DNA from: Streptomyces silaceus
GTDB lineage: Bacteria > Actinomycetota > Actinomycetes > Streptomycetales > Streptomycetaceae
DNA: 62,650 nucleotides
Direction of reading: 5' to 3'
NCBI RefSeq assembly: GCF_001419745.1
Contig: NZ_LIRJ01000190.1
Coordinates: 1-62,650, forward strand
The position numbers and the translations under genes are program-made. The notes beneath the pieces are model-generated. The model was not told the DNA's origin, made no database searches, and saw nothing but the letters and a program-made list of their open reading frames with translations. This document shows positions 41,466 to 52,316 of this stretch, in pieces (position 1 is the first letter of the stretch; every line of letters begins with the position of its first letter).

Positions 41466-43022
41466 TCACGCCTTGCGGCGGCGCCCCCGTCCGCCGCGTG
41501 AGGGGCGGGCGGTAGGGACGCCGGAGGCCGATGCCGCCGCACCGGCGTGGGAACCGCCCCCGGCAGCACCCCGTCCCGCACCCGCACCCGCACCCGCCCC
41601 GGTGCCCGAGGGGCGGTCCGCGGAGACGACCAGGGCGGCCAGAGCGGTCGTCACCGGCACCGAGGCGACCAGGCCGATCGACCCGATGAGGGTGCGCACG
41701 ATCTCCTCGGCGACCAACTCGCTGTTGGCCACGGTGCCCATGCTGGACTGCGCGATGGAGAAGAGCAGGAGGAGGGGCAGCGCGGCGCCCGCGTAGGCGA
41801 GCACCAGGGTGTTGACGACCGAGGCGATGTGGTCGCGGCCGATGCGGATGCCCGCGCGGTAGAGGCCGCGCCAGCCCATCGCGGGGTTGGCCTGGTGGAG
41901 TTCCCAGACCGCGGAGGTCTGGGTGACCGTCACGTCGTCGAGTACGCCGAGCGAGCCGATGATGACGCCCGCGAGCAGCAGACCGCTCATGTCGATGGAG
42001 GGGTAGAGGCCGTGGATGAGGCCGGTGTTGTCGTCCGTGTTGCCGGTCAGCGCCGCCCAGCCGATGAAGAGTGAGCCGAGGAGGCCGATGAGCAGCAGCG
42101 AGATGAGCGTGCCGAGCACCGCGACGGAGGTGCGAGCCGTGAGGCCGTGGCAGAGATAGAGCGCGATCAGCATGATGGCGCTCGCCCCGATCACCGCGAC
42201 GACCAGCGGGTTCGAGCCCTGCAGGATCGCCGGCAGGATGAAGAGCGTCAGCACCATGAAGCTGATGGCGAGCGCGACCAGGGCCATCACGCCGCGCAGC
42301 CGTCCCACCACGACGACGGCGAGCGCGAAGATGCCGGCGAGCAGGGCCATCGGGATCTTGCGGTTCACGTCGGTGACCGAGTACTGCAGCCCCTCGGGGG
42401 CCTTGGGCTCGTAGGCGACCACCACCTCTTGGCCCGCGTCGAGTTGCCGGGGCGAGTCCGGCTGGATGATCTCGATGAAGGTGCGGCCCTTGTCCTTGCC
42501 GCTGGTCACCTCGATCGTCGCCTTCTTGCAGGTGCCCTGGGCGCTGGACTGCGCGGACTGGCCCTCGGCGGTGGAGGTGTCGCCGTTCGGCGGGGTCTGC
42601 GAGGGGCTGAGTTCCTTGCAGGGCAGCGCCAGCACCTTCGTGACCTTCGCCGACTGCATCTGGCGGTCGAAGCCGACCCCGGTGCGCTCGTGCGACGGCG
42701 TCCCGCCGGGCCAGAGCACCACGAGTCCCACGACCACCGCCGTGGCGAAAGGAATCAGCACTGCGGCGATGACCTTGCGCAGGTGCTTGGAGACGGGGGC
42801 GGCGGGGCCGTGACTGTGGGAGTGGCCGTGCCCACCGTGTCCGTGTCCGTGCCCGGAAGAGCCCTCGTGCCCCTGTGCATGCCCCGGCGCATGCCCCTGC
42901 GCGTGCCCATGGGGATGACCGGGGGAACGCCCATGTCCGGGTGGCTGTCCGGGCCCCTGCGGAGGCGGTCCCGGGACGGGTGGTTGCGACGGAGGCGGGG
43001 ACGGCGGCGGTGTGGTGGTCAC
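41466..43022 (-). CDS. YibE/F family membrane protein with His-rich head
   Basis: 518 residues. A Pro/Gly head (1-30) leads into a His-Gly segment (about 31-70, more than a dozen His, such as GHGHGHGGHGHSHSHG). One helix follows (about 83-103), then an extracytoplasmic beta domain with Cys-rich CKKATIEV and DAGQEVVVAYEP. The YibE/F core has about 7-8 helices (IPMALLAGIFALAVVVVGRL; LLLAGVIIGSLGVLDDVTVT; AQSSMGTVANSELVAEEI). Family function is unknown, possibly transport. The His cluster suggests divalent metal binding (inference). It is divergent from thiC. Confidence 0.88.
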   Translation of the reverse strand: MTTTPPPSPPPSQPPVPGPPPQGPGQPPGHGRSPGHPHGHAQGHAPGHAQGHEGSSGHGHGHGGHGHSHSHGPAAPVSKHLRKVIAAVLIPFATAVVVGLVVLWPGGTPSHERTGVGFDRQMQSAKVTKVLALPCKELSPSQTPPNGDTSTAEGQSAQSSAQGTCKKATIEVTSGKDKGRTFIEIIQPDSPRQLDAGQEVVVAYEPKAPEGLQYSVTDVNRKIPMALLAGIFALAVVVVGRLRGVMALVALAISFMVLTLFILPAILQGSNPLVVAVIGASAIMLIALYLCHGLTARTSVAVLGTLISLLLIGLLGSLFIGWAALTGNTDDNTGLIHGLYPSIDMSGLLLAGVIIGSLGVLDDVTVTQTSAVWELHQANPAMGWRGLYRAGIRIGRDHIASVVNTLVLAYAGAALPLLLLFSIAQSSMGTVANSELVAEEIVRTLIGSIGLVASVPVTTALAALVVSADRPSGTGAGAGAGAGRGAAGGGSHAGAAASASGVPTARPSRGGRGRRRKA

Positions 43023-43102
43023 TGCCCGATCATCGCAAGAACGGAGGGGGCCCTCTGTTCAGCGCGCCCGACATGACGCTAGCGTGGAGCCACCTTTGCA
43101 AT

Positions 43103-45029
<1,927 letters not shown>

Positions 45030-45061
45030 ACCGGACGCATCATGGGCTGAGTTCCTGGTCA

Positions 45062-45088
45062 GGGCCCCGGTCACCGCGCCCGGGGCCC
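45062..45088 (+). terminator. Terminator after thiC
   Basis: 9-bp G+C stem GGGCCCCGG / CCGGGGCCC (45062-45070 and 45080-45088) with a 9-nt loop, 32 bp after the thiC stop codon. Confidence 0.75.
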
Positions 45089-45198
45089 GCCAGGCTTCGA
45101 CCAGTCCTGCCCCCCAAGCTTTGGCCAGTACTGTGTCGTGCCGTAACGGAACGGCCAAGATCGCGCACGGGGCGATCCGCGTCCCTACCCTGCCTGAC

Positions 45199-46302
45199 AT
45201 GGGCGGGATCGATGTGGCCAACGGAGTCGTCGGCGCGGTACTGGGGATGTTGTTCGCGGTGCTGTTCCAGCAGCCGTTGCAGAACTCCTGGTACAGACTG
45301 CGGACCCGCTCCACGAGAGCGGTACGCAGCCTGAGACAGCGGGAGGAGTCCAGCCCCGCGTGGCGAACCTTCTCCCTGGGGCCTCTCCACACGTCCGCCC
45401 TGATCGTGGAGGGGGACGGCGAGTCGTCCATACCGGCCGACGCCATCTACGTCCAAGTCCTCGACGAGGAGATCGAGCTGCCGTCGGAAATGGCCGGGTG
45501 GCGCGCCGAGGTCGAGGCCGAGAGCGCACTGTTACGGGCGGAGGGCCGGACACCGCTGTGGAACGGGCCCCGCTACGCGGTCGATTCCTTCGACGTCTCC
45601 CGCACCGCCCTCGACGAACAGCCCGAGGTCCACCTGAGGCTGCGCCCGACCGACTACTACGCGTTCCTCGCGGCTCAGCAGCTCGACCGCCGGCTGACCG
45701 ACGGGTCGACTCCCCGGTCCCGCTACCTCGACCCGGACAGACCACTGCAGGCACCCGCGTTTCTGCAGTGCAGTTTCGCCACGAACATCGCGGTGGTGAC
45801 CGCCGACGACATGCTGGTCGTCAGCCAGCGCAGTGACCGGGTCCGTATGGCACCGGGCGTCTGGAACTCCTCTGTGAACGAGGGGATGTCACGGCACATC
45901 GATTCCTCCGGCCGGAGCGCCCCCGACCTGCATGCCGTCGCGCGACGCGGCATGCGGGAGGAACTCTCCATCGAGCCGAACGAGTACACACTCGACCTGC
46001 TCGCCTTCGTGCTGGACATCGAGAAGCGCCACTGGAGCGCCCACTTCTACGCCAAGCTCAAGGACTTGACCCACGAAGGCCTGCAGGCGCGGATGAGCAG
46101 AGGCGTCGCGGACAGATGGGAGCACCAGACCATCGACTGCGTGCCTTTCCGTCCGGCGACCGTGGTCAAGTACATGCTGCGCGCCGATCGGATTCATCGC
46201 TGGGCTCCTCTTGCGCCGGCGCTCTTCCACCTCGCGCTGGTGCACGTCTACAGCCGCACAGCGGTCGAGAGGGCCGGGGCACAGATACTCCGGCGCATGT
46301 AG
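45199..46302 (+). CDS. Membrane-anchored protein with Nudix-like domain (function unknown)
   Basis: About 367 residues. A single N-terminal helix (VVGAVLGMLFAVLFQQPLQ, about 8-27) anchors it; a large soluble region follows. Around residues 220-270 the sequence NIAVVTADDMLVVSQRSDRV followed later by AVARRGMREELSIEPNEYTL looks like a divergent Nudix fold: a REEL core is present, but the G-x5-E part of the Nudix box is absent, so catalysis is doubtful. ATG 45199 has no Shine-Dalgarno but a TACCCT element 7 bp upstream suits a leaderless transcript; the frame is open to 45121. I do not recognise a named family. Confidence 0.65.
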   Translation: MGGIDVANGVVGAVLGMLFAVLFQQPLQNSWYRLRTRSTRAVRSLRQREESSPAWRTFSLGPLHTSALIVEGDGESSIPADAIYVQVLDEEIELPSEMAGWRAEVEAESALLRAEGRTPLWNGPRYAVDSFDVSRTALDEQPEVHLRLRPTDYYAFLAAQQLDRRLTDGSTPRSRYLDPDRPLQAPAFLQCSFATNIAVVTADDMLVVSQRSDRVRMAPGVWNSSVNEGMSRHIDSSGRSAPDLHAVARRGMREELSIEPNEYTLDLLAFVLDIEKRHWSAHFYAKLKDLTHEGLQARMSRGVADRWEHQTIDCVPFRPATVVKYMLRADRIHRWAPLAPALFHLALVHVYSRTAVERAGAQILRRM

Positions 46303-46325
46303 CAGCACGACTCCGTGCGTCCCCC

Positions 46326-46391
46326 GCGCAGGCGTCCCCGCAGTCCGGCGCAGGCATCCCCGCGGTCCCTTGCAGGCGTCCCCCGCGCCCC
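46326..46391. repeat. Three 20-24-bp tandem repeats
   Basis: Copies starting GCGCAGGCGTCCCCGC (46326), GCGCAGGCATCCCCGC (46348) and GCAGGCGTCCCCCGC (46372), followed by a CGCCGCCG / CGGCGGCG hairpin (46407-46427). They lie between the convergent Nudix-like and membrane-protein genes and may help termination. Confidence 0.7.
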
Positions 46392-46484
46392 ACGCCCCCG
46401 TTCCCGCGCCGCCGTTCGCCGGCGGCGGCGCGTCGAGGCGTGTGGTGCTCGGGCGGACCTCATGGTCCCGGGCCCCGCTTCGGC

Positions 46485-47378
46485 CTACTCCGGCTTGTGG
46501 TCGGGGCCGCCGAAGTCCGGGCTGGAGAAGTCGGGGCTCGAGTAGCTCGGGCGCGGACCCGCTGTCGGGCCGCCGTCCGGGCTGCTGAACCCCGGCCTGT
46601 GGTAGCCGAGTTGCGGCATGCGGCTGGTGCCCGCCGCGGCTCCCCCGGGACCCGGCGACGGCCTGCGGGCCGCGGCTGCGCCCGGGTCCGTCAGGGCCTC
46701 CCGCAGGAACGGCACGACGCCCCGCTCGAGGAGCGCCCGGCCCCAGGCTTCCCTGGCCCGCGACACCTCCTCATGTCGTTCGCCGTGCAGTCCTGCCTGG
46801 AGCGAGGTGGCGCCGTTGCGCAGAGCGGTCAGCAGCAGGCCGACCGCGGCGACCAGGATGCCCCCGGCGGTGAGCGCGCCGAACAGCCATCCCGCGGTGA
46901 GCAGGGTGTCCGCGAAGGCGGGCTCGGGGTTGAGCATCTTCAGGATGTAGCCGACGAGCAGGAAGATGGCGGCGGCCGTTCCCGCGAGGACGGGTGCGAG
47001 GACCGCGACGACGGCGATCGCCCCGGCTCCCGCGGCCGCCGGCTCGGCGACCTCGCCCATCGTGGTGGCCAGGCTGACGCCGCCGGAACCTGACTCCGCG
47101 GCGCTCTGTCCGCTCCCTTCGCGGATCGATGTGGACGACGGTCGAGGTTCGCGCAACTCCTCGCGAACCTTCACGTAGTGCGCGTATTCGGCCGCGGCCG
47201 CGGCCGTGATCAACGCGGTCGCGTTCAGGGCCATGGTGCGCAGTTGTTCGGTGTTGAGCCGCTGGCCCACTGCGGCGAGTTCAGGACGGTCAGGTGCGGT
47301 GCGCAGCGCCTCATCGAGGATCCGCTCGTACTCGGGGCGGTCCTCATTGAGCAGGTGTGGAGCGCTGTTCATGTGCAT
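46485..47378 (-). CDS. Membrane protein of unknown function with Ser-Pro-Asp tail repeats
   Basis: 297 residues. A helical N-terminus (about 10-75, EDRPEYERILDEALRTAPDR and EQLRTMALNATALITAAAAA) is followed by a Ser-rich linker, two hydrophobic hairpins (AIAVVAVLAPVLAGTAAAIF; LLTAGWLFGALTAGGILVAA), a coiled segment and a disordered tail with repeats such as SSPDFSSPDFGGPD. No known domain recognised. ATG 47378 has GGAG 9 nt upstream (ATG 47372 also possible). It is convergent with the Nudix-like gene; whether the two act together is unknown. Confidence 0.7.
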   Translation of the reverse strand: MHMNSAPHLLNEDRPEYERILDEALRTAPDRPELAAVGQRLNTEQLRTMALNATALITAAAAAEYAHYVKVREELREPRPSSTSIREGSGQSAAESGSGGVSLATTMGEVAEPAAAGAGAIAVVAVLAPVLAGTAAAIFLLVGYILKMLNPEPAFADTLLTAGWLFGALTAGGILVAAVGLLLTALRNGATSLQAGLHGERHEEVSRAREAWGRALLERGVVPFLREALTDPGAAAARRPSPGPGGAAAGTSRMPQLGYHRPGFSSPDGGPTAGPRPSYSSPDFSSPDFGGPDHKPE

Positions 47379-47558
47379 CCCCCGATGCTCCGTAGGGCTA
47401 AGGCTCGCATGGCTACGAGCCGTCGGGCAGAAACGGAGGGGAGCCTGCTACGGATAAGCCGATGGTAGAGCCGTGACGGCACGCGGTGACAGGGGGTTTC
47501 CAGAATTGGCCCCCCTGGCCAGCGTGATCCTGTAAAGGAGCGCCTGCCCGCTGAACGC

Positions 47559-48614
47559 TCAGATACCCAGGGGGAGTTGGCAGACCAGTAGCTTTCCGGC
47601 CATGGTCACTCCGCCGTCCATGGCGATGGCGAGGCCGTCCGCGTAGACGTGCGGGCCCTCGATGACCGGACCGCCGCCGTCCGAGTCGTCCTCGGAGCCG
47701 ACGTCGCCCAGGAGGTAGGGGATGGGGCTGTGGCCATGGACGATGCGCGTGCCGCCGTACACGTCGAGCAGTTCGCGTACGGCCGAGGGGCCGGACTCGT
47801 CGCGGAAGGCGAAGCGCTTGGTGAACTTCCGGAAGAGGTCCCAGCACTCGTCGGCGTCGTTGCGCGTGAGGGTCTCCCGGATGGTGTCGTTCACCGCCTC
47901 GATCGAGTCCCCGTAATCCAGATAGGCGGTCGTGTCGGAGTGCACGAGGAGATGGCCGTCGGCCTCCTCCATCGCGTCCAGGCGGGCCATCCACTGGAGG
48001 TGGTGGTCCTCCAGACGCTCCATGTCGGTCTTCTGCCCGCCGTTGAGCAGCCAGGCGGCCTGGAAGGTCGCGGTGCCCGCGCCGGAGTTGACCGGGGTGT
48101 CGCCGAAGCGCTTGGCGCCGAGCAGGAGCAGCTCGTGGTTGCCCATGAGCGCCTTGCAGTAGCCGCCGGCGGCCGCGGCCTCGGCGGAGAGCCGCATCAC
48201 GAGGTCGATGACGCCGATGCCGTCCGGCCCGCGGTCGGTGAAGTCGCCGAGGAACCACAGGCGCGCGTTGCCCGCGGACCAGCTGCCCTCCGCGTCGACG
48301 AGGCCCTGCTCCTGGAGCGCGGCGATGAGCTCGGCCAGATAGCCGTGCACGTCGCCCACCACGTACAGCGGGCCGTGCTCCTCGCTCGCCCGCGGCTGCG
48401 GGGGCTCCGGCATGACCTGCACCTGGACCGTGTCGCCGCGGTTGATCACGGGCAGGTCCCGCTGCGTCGGGGTGTAGCCGTCGTCCGGCGCCTCACCGGG
48501 TGCCCCGGGGTGCGCCTCGGCGGGACCGGCCGTCTCATGGACGTACGCCGGTACGCGGAAGTCGCGCAGCGTCGCCGTCCGCACATCGGGTCCCTGACCG
48601 GCCCCCTGAGTCAT
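47559..48614 (-). CDS. Metallophosphoesterase (PPP-like)
   Basis: 351 residues with the calcineurin-like metal motifs in order: GDVHGYL, GDFTDRG, GNHELLL, HSDTT and GHSPIP. This is the signature of PPP-type phosphoesterases related to PrpA/ApaH; the substrate (protein phosphate or a dinucleotide) is not readable. A disordered N-terminus of about 80 residues precedes the domain. ATG 48614 (MTQGAGQGPD) has GGAGGGG upstream; ATG 48632 is less likely. Confidence 0.9.
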   Translation of the reverse strand: MTQGAGQGPDVRTATLRDFRVPAYVHETAGPAEAHPGAPGEAPDDGYTPTQRDLPVINRGDTVQVQVMPEPPQPRASEEHGPLYVVGDVHGYLAELIAALQEQGLVDAEGSWSAGNARLWFLGDFTDRGPDGIGVIDLVMRLSAEAAAAGGYCKALMGNHELLLLGAKRFGDTPVNSGAGTATFQAAWLLNGGQKTDMERLEDHHLQWMARLDAMEEADGHLLVHSDTTAYLDYGDSIEAVNDTIRETLTRNDADECWDLFRKFTKRFAFRDESGPSAVRELLDVYGGTRIVHGHSPIPYLLGDVGSEDDSDGGGPVIEGPHVYADGLAIAMDGGVTMAGKLLVCQLPLGI

Positions 48615-48782
48615 CGACCCCTCCACCACCATTGCGCCGCATCTGCACCGAGATCGGACTGCCTGGTCGCAGCGGCCCGCGGTGTCGTCCGCCCATCATA
48701 GGAATGCGGCTCCCGCTGTGTGGTGCACCAGGGGTGGTGAATCGGTGCCGGACCCCTGTTCACCGCGGTTTTCTCCCGAATT

Positions 48783-48829
48783 GGGCAGAGGTTTCCCCAC
48801 TGGTAGCGGGCCGGTGGGGGCCTCTGCCC
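48783..48829 (-). terminator. Terminator after the lacI-type gene
   Basis: Outer stem GGGCAGAGG / CCTCTGCCC (48783-48791 and 48821-48829) with an inner CCCCAC / GTGGGG pairing, 28 bp downstream of the regulator's stop codon. Confidence 0.75.
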
Positions 48830-48856
48830 GGAGCCGCGGGCGGGAGACGGGAGCGA

Positions 48857-49978
48857 TCAGCCGGAGCCGGGCGAGCGGGGCGGGCTGACCGTGGTGCGCG
48901 GCGGACGTCGCTCGGACGAGGTGCGCACGATCAGTTCGGTCGGTATCACCTGCTCGACGGGACGCCCCGCGTCGAGGCCCTCGATCGCGTCGATCAGGAG
49001 CTGGACGACGGCGGTGCCGATGCGGCGCGGTTTGAGGGAGAGCGTGGTGATGGGCGGTTCCGTGGTGGCGTACACCGTGGACTCGCTGCAGCAGACGAGC
49101 AGCAGGTCGTCGGGGACGCGCAGACCGTACCGCCGGGCGGCGGCGAGCAGGTCGGTGCCGTTGGGGTCGAAGAGGCCGTAGACGGCGTCGGGCCGGTCGG
49201 GTCTGGCGAGCAGCCGGTCGGCGGCGACGGCGCCCGCGCACGGGTCGTGGGCGGGGTAGGACTCGTAGACCGGGTCCTGGCCGACGCGCTCGCACCAGCG
49301 CAGGTAGGCGGTGGTGGACAGGTGGGTGTACGTGTCCGTGGTGGTGCCCGTGAGGAGGCCGATGCGGCGGGCGCCCGCGGCGGCGAGGTGGTCGAGGATC
49401 TCCAGGACCGCGGCCTCGTGGTCGTTGTCGACCCAGGCCGTGACCGGGAGCGAGCCGGCCGGGCGGCCGTCGGAGACCACCGGCAGGCCCTGGCGGACCA
49501 GCTCGCTGACGACCGGGTCGTGGTCGGAGGGGTCGACGACGACGGTGCCGTCGAGGGCGACGTTCGACCACACGTCGACCGGGCTGCGGCGTGAGGTCGC
49601 GGGCAGGATGACCAGGGCGTAGCCCCGGGCGAGCGCGGCCGAGGTGGCGGCTCTGGCCATCTCGGCGAAGTACGCGAACTCGGTGAAGGTGAAAGGTTCA
49701 TCCCCGTACGTCGTCACGGTCAGGCCGATGAGGCCGGACTTTCCGGTACGGAGCGTGCGGGCCGCGGCGGACGGGCGATAGCCCAGCCGCTCGGCGACCT
49801 CGCGTACATGGCGTCGGGTGGCGTCGGGCAGCCGACCCTTGCCGTTGAGGGCGTCGGAGACAGTCGTGATGGAGACACCGGCGGCGGCGGCGACGTCTCT
49901 GATGCCCGCTCGGCTCTGCCGGTTGCCCCGGCGTGCGGTCTCCGCTCGGCTCACCTGGTGCTTCCCTGCTGCTGTCAT
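48857..49978 (-). CDS. LacI family transcriptional regulator
   Basis: 373 residues. The HTH reads IRDVAAAAGVSITTVSDALN and the hinge helix RLPDATRRHVREVAERLGYR; the periplasmic-binding-like sensor domain (about 85-350) follows. It regulates carbon or other metabolism through an unknown sugar-like effector. ATG 49978 (MTAAGKHQVS) is the only start near a promoter; the frame further upstream is unused sequence. No sugar-utilisation genes are adjacent, so the target is elsewhere or autoregulatory. Confidence 0.92.
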   Translation of the reverse strand: MTAAGKHQVSRAETARRGNRQSRAGIRDVAAAAGVSITTVSDALNGKGRLPDATRRHVREVAERLGYRPSAAARTLRTGKSGLIGLTVTTYGDEPFTFTEFAYFAEMARAATSAALARGYALVILPATSRRSPVDVWSNVALDGTVVVDPSDHDPVVSELVRQGLPVVSDGRPAGSLPVTAWVDNDHEAAVLEILDHLAAAGARRIGLLTGTTTDTYTHLSTTAYLRWCERVGQDPVYESYPAHDPCAGAVAADRLLARPDRPDAVYGLFDPNGTDLLAAARRYGLRVPDDLLLVCCSESTVYATTEPPITTLSLKPRRIGTAVVQLLIDAIEGLDAGRPVEQVIPTELIVRTSSERRPPRTTVSPPRSPGSG

Positions 49979-50575
49979 GGCGAGCCGATAGTAGGGCTCA
50001 TGGGGGTGGGTAGCAGGGGCGCATATGCACGCGTTGACAGGCACGTTTCTGCATGGTGATCGGGTGCCAATGACCATGGAATAAAAGGGAGTTGAGCGGA
50101 TCAATGAGCAGCTGGCCGTGATCGTCGCGCGCGGGCCTGCCAAATGCGCGAGGTCTCGAAGAGGTCTCAACTCACCTTCACGGGGGACGCGCGCCACGGA
50201 GCGAGCCACCGGCGCATGGGGGAGCACGGGGCGCTCCCCCCTCCCCGTACGCCTTGGCGGACGGGGGCCGCGAGACTCTGCGAAGGGGTGGAGGGCGGCT
50301 CTCGGCGGGGCCGCGGGGCGGCGGCCGGAGTGGCACATGGCGTGTGACTGGAGTGGCGCATGGGGCGGCGACCGGGGTGGCGCATGGGGCGGCGGCCCGA
50401 GTGGCGCATGGGGTGTGACCGGAGTGGCACACGGCGTGGTGGTCGGAGCGGCGCCCTGAGGGGCGGCGCCGGTCCCGGTGCGCTCGCGGGCACGAGGCCA
50501 TTCGCAGCGGCGCCGAATCCTCATAAGGTAAGCAGTATTCGAACCTGTCTGTGACTGGCTACGAGGAGGACTGCG
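49979..50575. other. 597-bp region between lacI-type gene and hisC
   Basis: No gene is supported. It contains the regulator's promoter (AT-rich 50030-50110), a GC-rich stretch, a six-copy tandem array (50325-50466) and the hisC promoter with GAGGAGG Shine-Dalgarno. All frames through the array lack domains. Confidence 0.7.
50325..50466. repeat. Six 23-24-bp tandem repeats
   Basis: Consensus near CCGGAGTGGCGCATGGGGCG then GCGA; units start at 50325, 50348, 50372, 50396, 50419 and 50443. The last unit is the most diverged. No spacers, so it is not CRISPR. Confidence 0.9.
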
Positions 50576-51655
50576 GTGAGCGAGACGAGCCCGAGGCTGC
50601 GTGCCGAGCTGGAGGGGGTTCCCACCTACAAGCCGGGCAAGCCCGCCGCGGCCGACGGACCGGTGGCCTACAAGCTGTCCTCCAACGAGAACCCCTATCC
50701 GCCGCTCCCCGGCGTCATGGAGAGCGCGCTCGCCGCGGCCGGGTCCTTCAACCGCTACCCGGACATGGCGTGCACGGGCCTGATGAACGAGCTGGCCGAG
50801 CGCTTCGGGGTGCCCGTCTCGCACATCGCCACCGGCACCGGTTCCGTCGGCGTCGCCCAGCAGCTGCTGCAGGCCACGTCGGGGCCGGGTGACGAGGTCG
50901 TCTACGCGTGGCGGTCCTTCGAGGCGTACCCGATCATCACGCAGGTGAGCGGCGCGACGTCGGTGCGGGTGCCGCTGACCGACGGCGAGGTGCACGACCT
51001 CGACGCGATGGCCGCGGCGATCACCGACCGCACCCGCCTCATCTTCGTCTGCAACCCCAACAACCCCACGGGCACCGTGGTCCGCAGGGCCGAGCTGGAG
51101 CGCTTCCTGGACCGGGTGCCGAGCGACGTCCTGGTCGTGCTCGACGAGGCGTACCGCGAGTTCATCCGTGACCCCGAGGTCCCGGACGGCATCGAGATCT
51201 ACCGCGACCGCCCGAACGTCTGCGTCCTGCGTACGTTCTCGAAGGCGTACGGCCTCGCGGGGCTGCGCGTCGGCTTCGCGGTCGCGCACGAGCCGGTGGC
51301 CGCCGCGCTGCGCAAGACGGCGGTGCCCTTCGGCGTGAGCCAGCTGGCGCAGGACGCGGCGGTGGCGTCGCTGCGCGCCGAGGACGAACTGATGGGCCGC
51401 GTCGGCTCGTTGGTCGCCGAGCGCACGCGTGTGGTGGAGGCGCTGCGCGGCCAGGGCTGGACGGTGCCCGAGACGCAGGCGAACTTCGTGTGGCTGCGGC
51501 TCGGGGACCGTACGACCGACTTCGCGGCGGCCTGCGAGAGGGCCGGCGTCGTCGTGCGGCCGTTCGCGGGCGAGGGGATGCGGGCCACGATCGGCGAGAC
51601 CGAGGCCAACGACATCTTCCTTCAGACGGCGGAGGCGTTCCGCAAGGAGCTCTAG
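50576..51655 (+). CDS. hisC: Histidinol-phosphate aminotransferase family (HisC2-like)
   Basis: A 359-residue class I/II PLP aminotransferase: [45 protein letters not shown] and the PLP lysine in [14 protein letters not shown]. In streptomycetes this second HisC homologue (away from the his operon) may transaminate histidinol phosphate or aromatic 2-oxoacids. The GTG at 50576 has GAGGAGG 7-13 nt upstream. Single gene, with a minus-strand gene immediately after. Confidence 0.92.
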   Translation: MSETSPRLRAELEGVPTYKPGKPAAADGPVAYKLSSNENPYPPLPGVMESALAAAGSFNRYPDMACTGLMNELAERFGVPVSHIATGTGSVGVAQQLLQATSGPGDEVVYAWRSFEAYPIITQVSGATSVRVPLTDGEVHDLDAMAAAITDRTRLIFVCNPNNPTGTVVRRAELERFLDRVPSDVLVVLDEAYREFIRDPEVPDGIEIYRDRPNVCVLRTFSKAYGLAGLRVGFAVAHEPVAAALRKTAVPFGVSQLAQDAAVASLRAEDELMGRVGSLVAERTRVVEALRGQGWTVPETQANFVWLRLGDRTTDFAAACERAGVVVRPFAGEGMRATIGETEANDIFLQTAEAFRKEL

Positions 51656-51683
51656 CCGTCGACGGGTCCGGCCCGCGGCGGCC

Positions 51684-52058
51684 TCAGCCCTCGACGAGTT
51701 CGACGCGGACGGGGTCGCCGGCGCGCACCGTGGCGAGCGTCCTCGGGTCGCCGTCGATCCGTCCCAGGAGGTTGCACGGGCTCGCGAGGCGGCACTCGTC
51801 GCCCCGCGAGATGGGGGTGGGTCCGTAGGGGAGGGCGAGGGCGTCGCCGTCGGTCCAGAAGGCGACCGTGCCGGGCTCGACGACCTGCTGGGCGCCGGGC
51901 TCGCGCGGGACGCTGGCGCCGGTGTCGAAGTACACCTCCTCGCCCCAGGTGCTCGCGGTGGAGACGAGCGGCAGCACCTGGCCGATGGCCTGGCTGGTGG
52001 GAGTCTCGTCGAGCGTCGCGGTGAGGTGGCCTGCGGGCCAGGAGATCCGTATCTGCAT
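51684..52058 (-). CDS. Cyclophilin-like fold protein
   Basis: 124 residues. PF04126-like (cyclophilin-like) features: ATLDETPTSQAIGQVLPL, WGEEVYFDTG, and GTVAFWTDGDALALPYGPTPIS with a final LLGRIDGD. The fold is that of TM1367; biochemical function unknown. It faces hisC and is divergent from cydA; a strong hairpin lies just upstream of its start, suggesting the gene was inserted between hisC and an old terminator. Confidence 0.82.
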   Translation of the reverse strand: MQIRISWPAGHLTATLDETPTSQAIGQVLPLVSTASTWGEEVYFDTGASVPREPGAQQVVEPGTVAFWTDGDALALPYGPTPISRGDECRLASPCNLLGRIDGDPRTLATVRAGDPVRVELVEG

Positions 52059-52091
52059 GGCGCGGATTCAACAATATGTTGAAGTTCTTGG

Positions 52092-52124
52092 GAAGGCCCC
52101 GGAGAGACGATCTCCGGGGCCTTC
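52092..52124. terminator. Hairpin upstream of the cyclophilin-like gene
   Basis: A perfect 14-bp stem (52092-52105 and 52111-52124) with loop GACGA. It lies between two divergent starts, where a terminator is not expected; it may be a relict hisC terminator or an RNA element in a leader. Confidence 0.7.
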
Positions 52125-52217
52125 TCGCGCCTCCGGGGCCCCACCCGCACAGTTCCCCGCGGTAAGGGGACCCCCGCGTCAACGTACCGACAGTCAGTAC
52201 GACATAATGCTTGTGAA

Positions 52218-52233
52218 TGTGAACGCGTTCACA
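52218..52233. promoter_or_regulatory. Rex operator (ROP) of the cyd operon
   Basis: TGTGAACGCGTTCACA is a perfect 16-bp palindrome identical to the Streptomyces Rex consensus, with an extra TTGTGAA half-site just upstream (52211-52217). It ends 83 bp before cydA. Rex represses cyd genes when the NADH/NAD+ ratio is low. Confidence 0.93.
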
Positions 52234-52316
52234 AGCGTGTCCCGGTTCGTCCGGTGATCAGTGGGATTTAAGGGGCAAACTGCCGCTATGACCACGGTGA
52301 GTAAGGAGAAGCCGCA

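Noticed and set aside
45030..47558. Integrated plasmid or genomic island after thiC
   Set aside because: No integrase, replication gene, tRNA or direct-repeat att sites seen; only two unexplained proteins.
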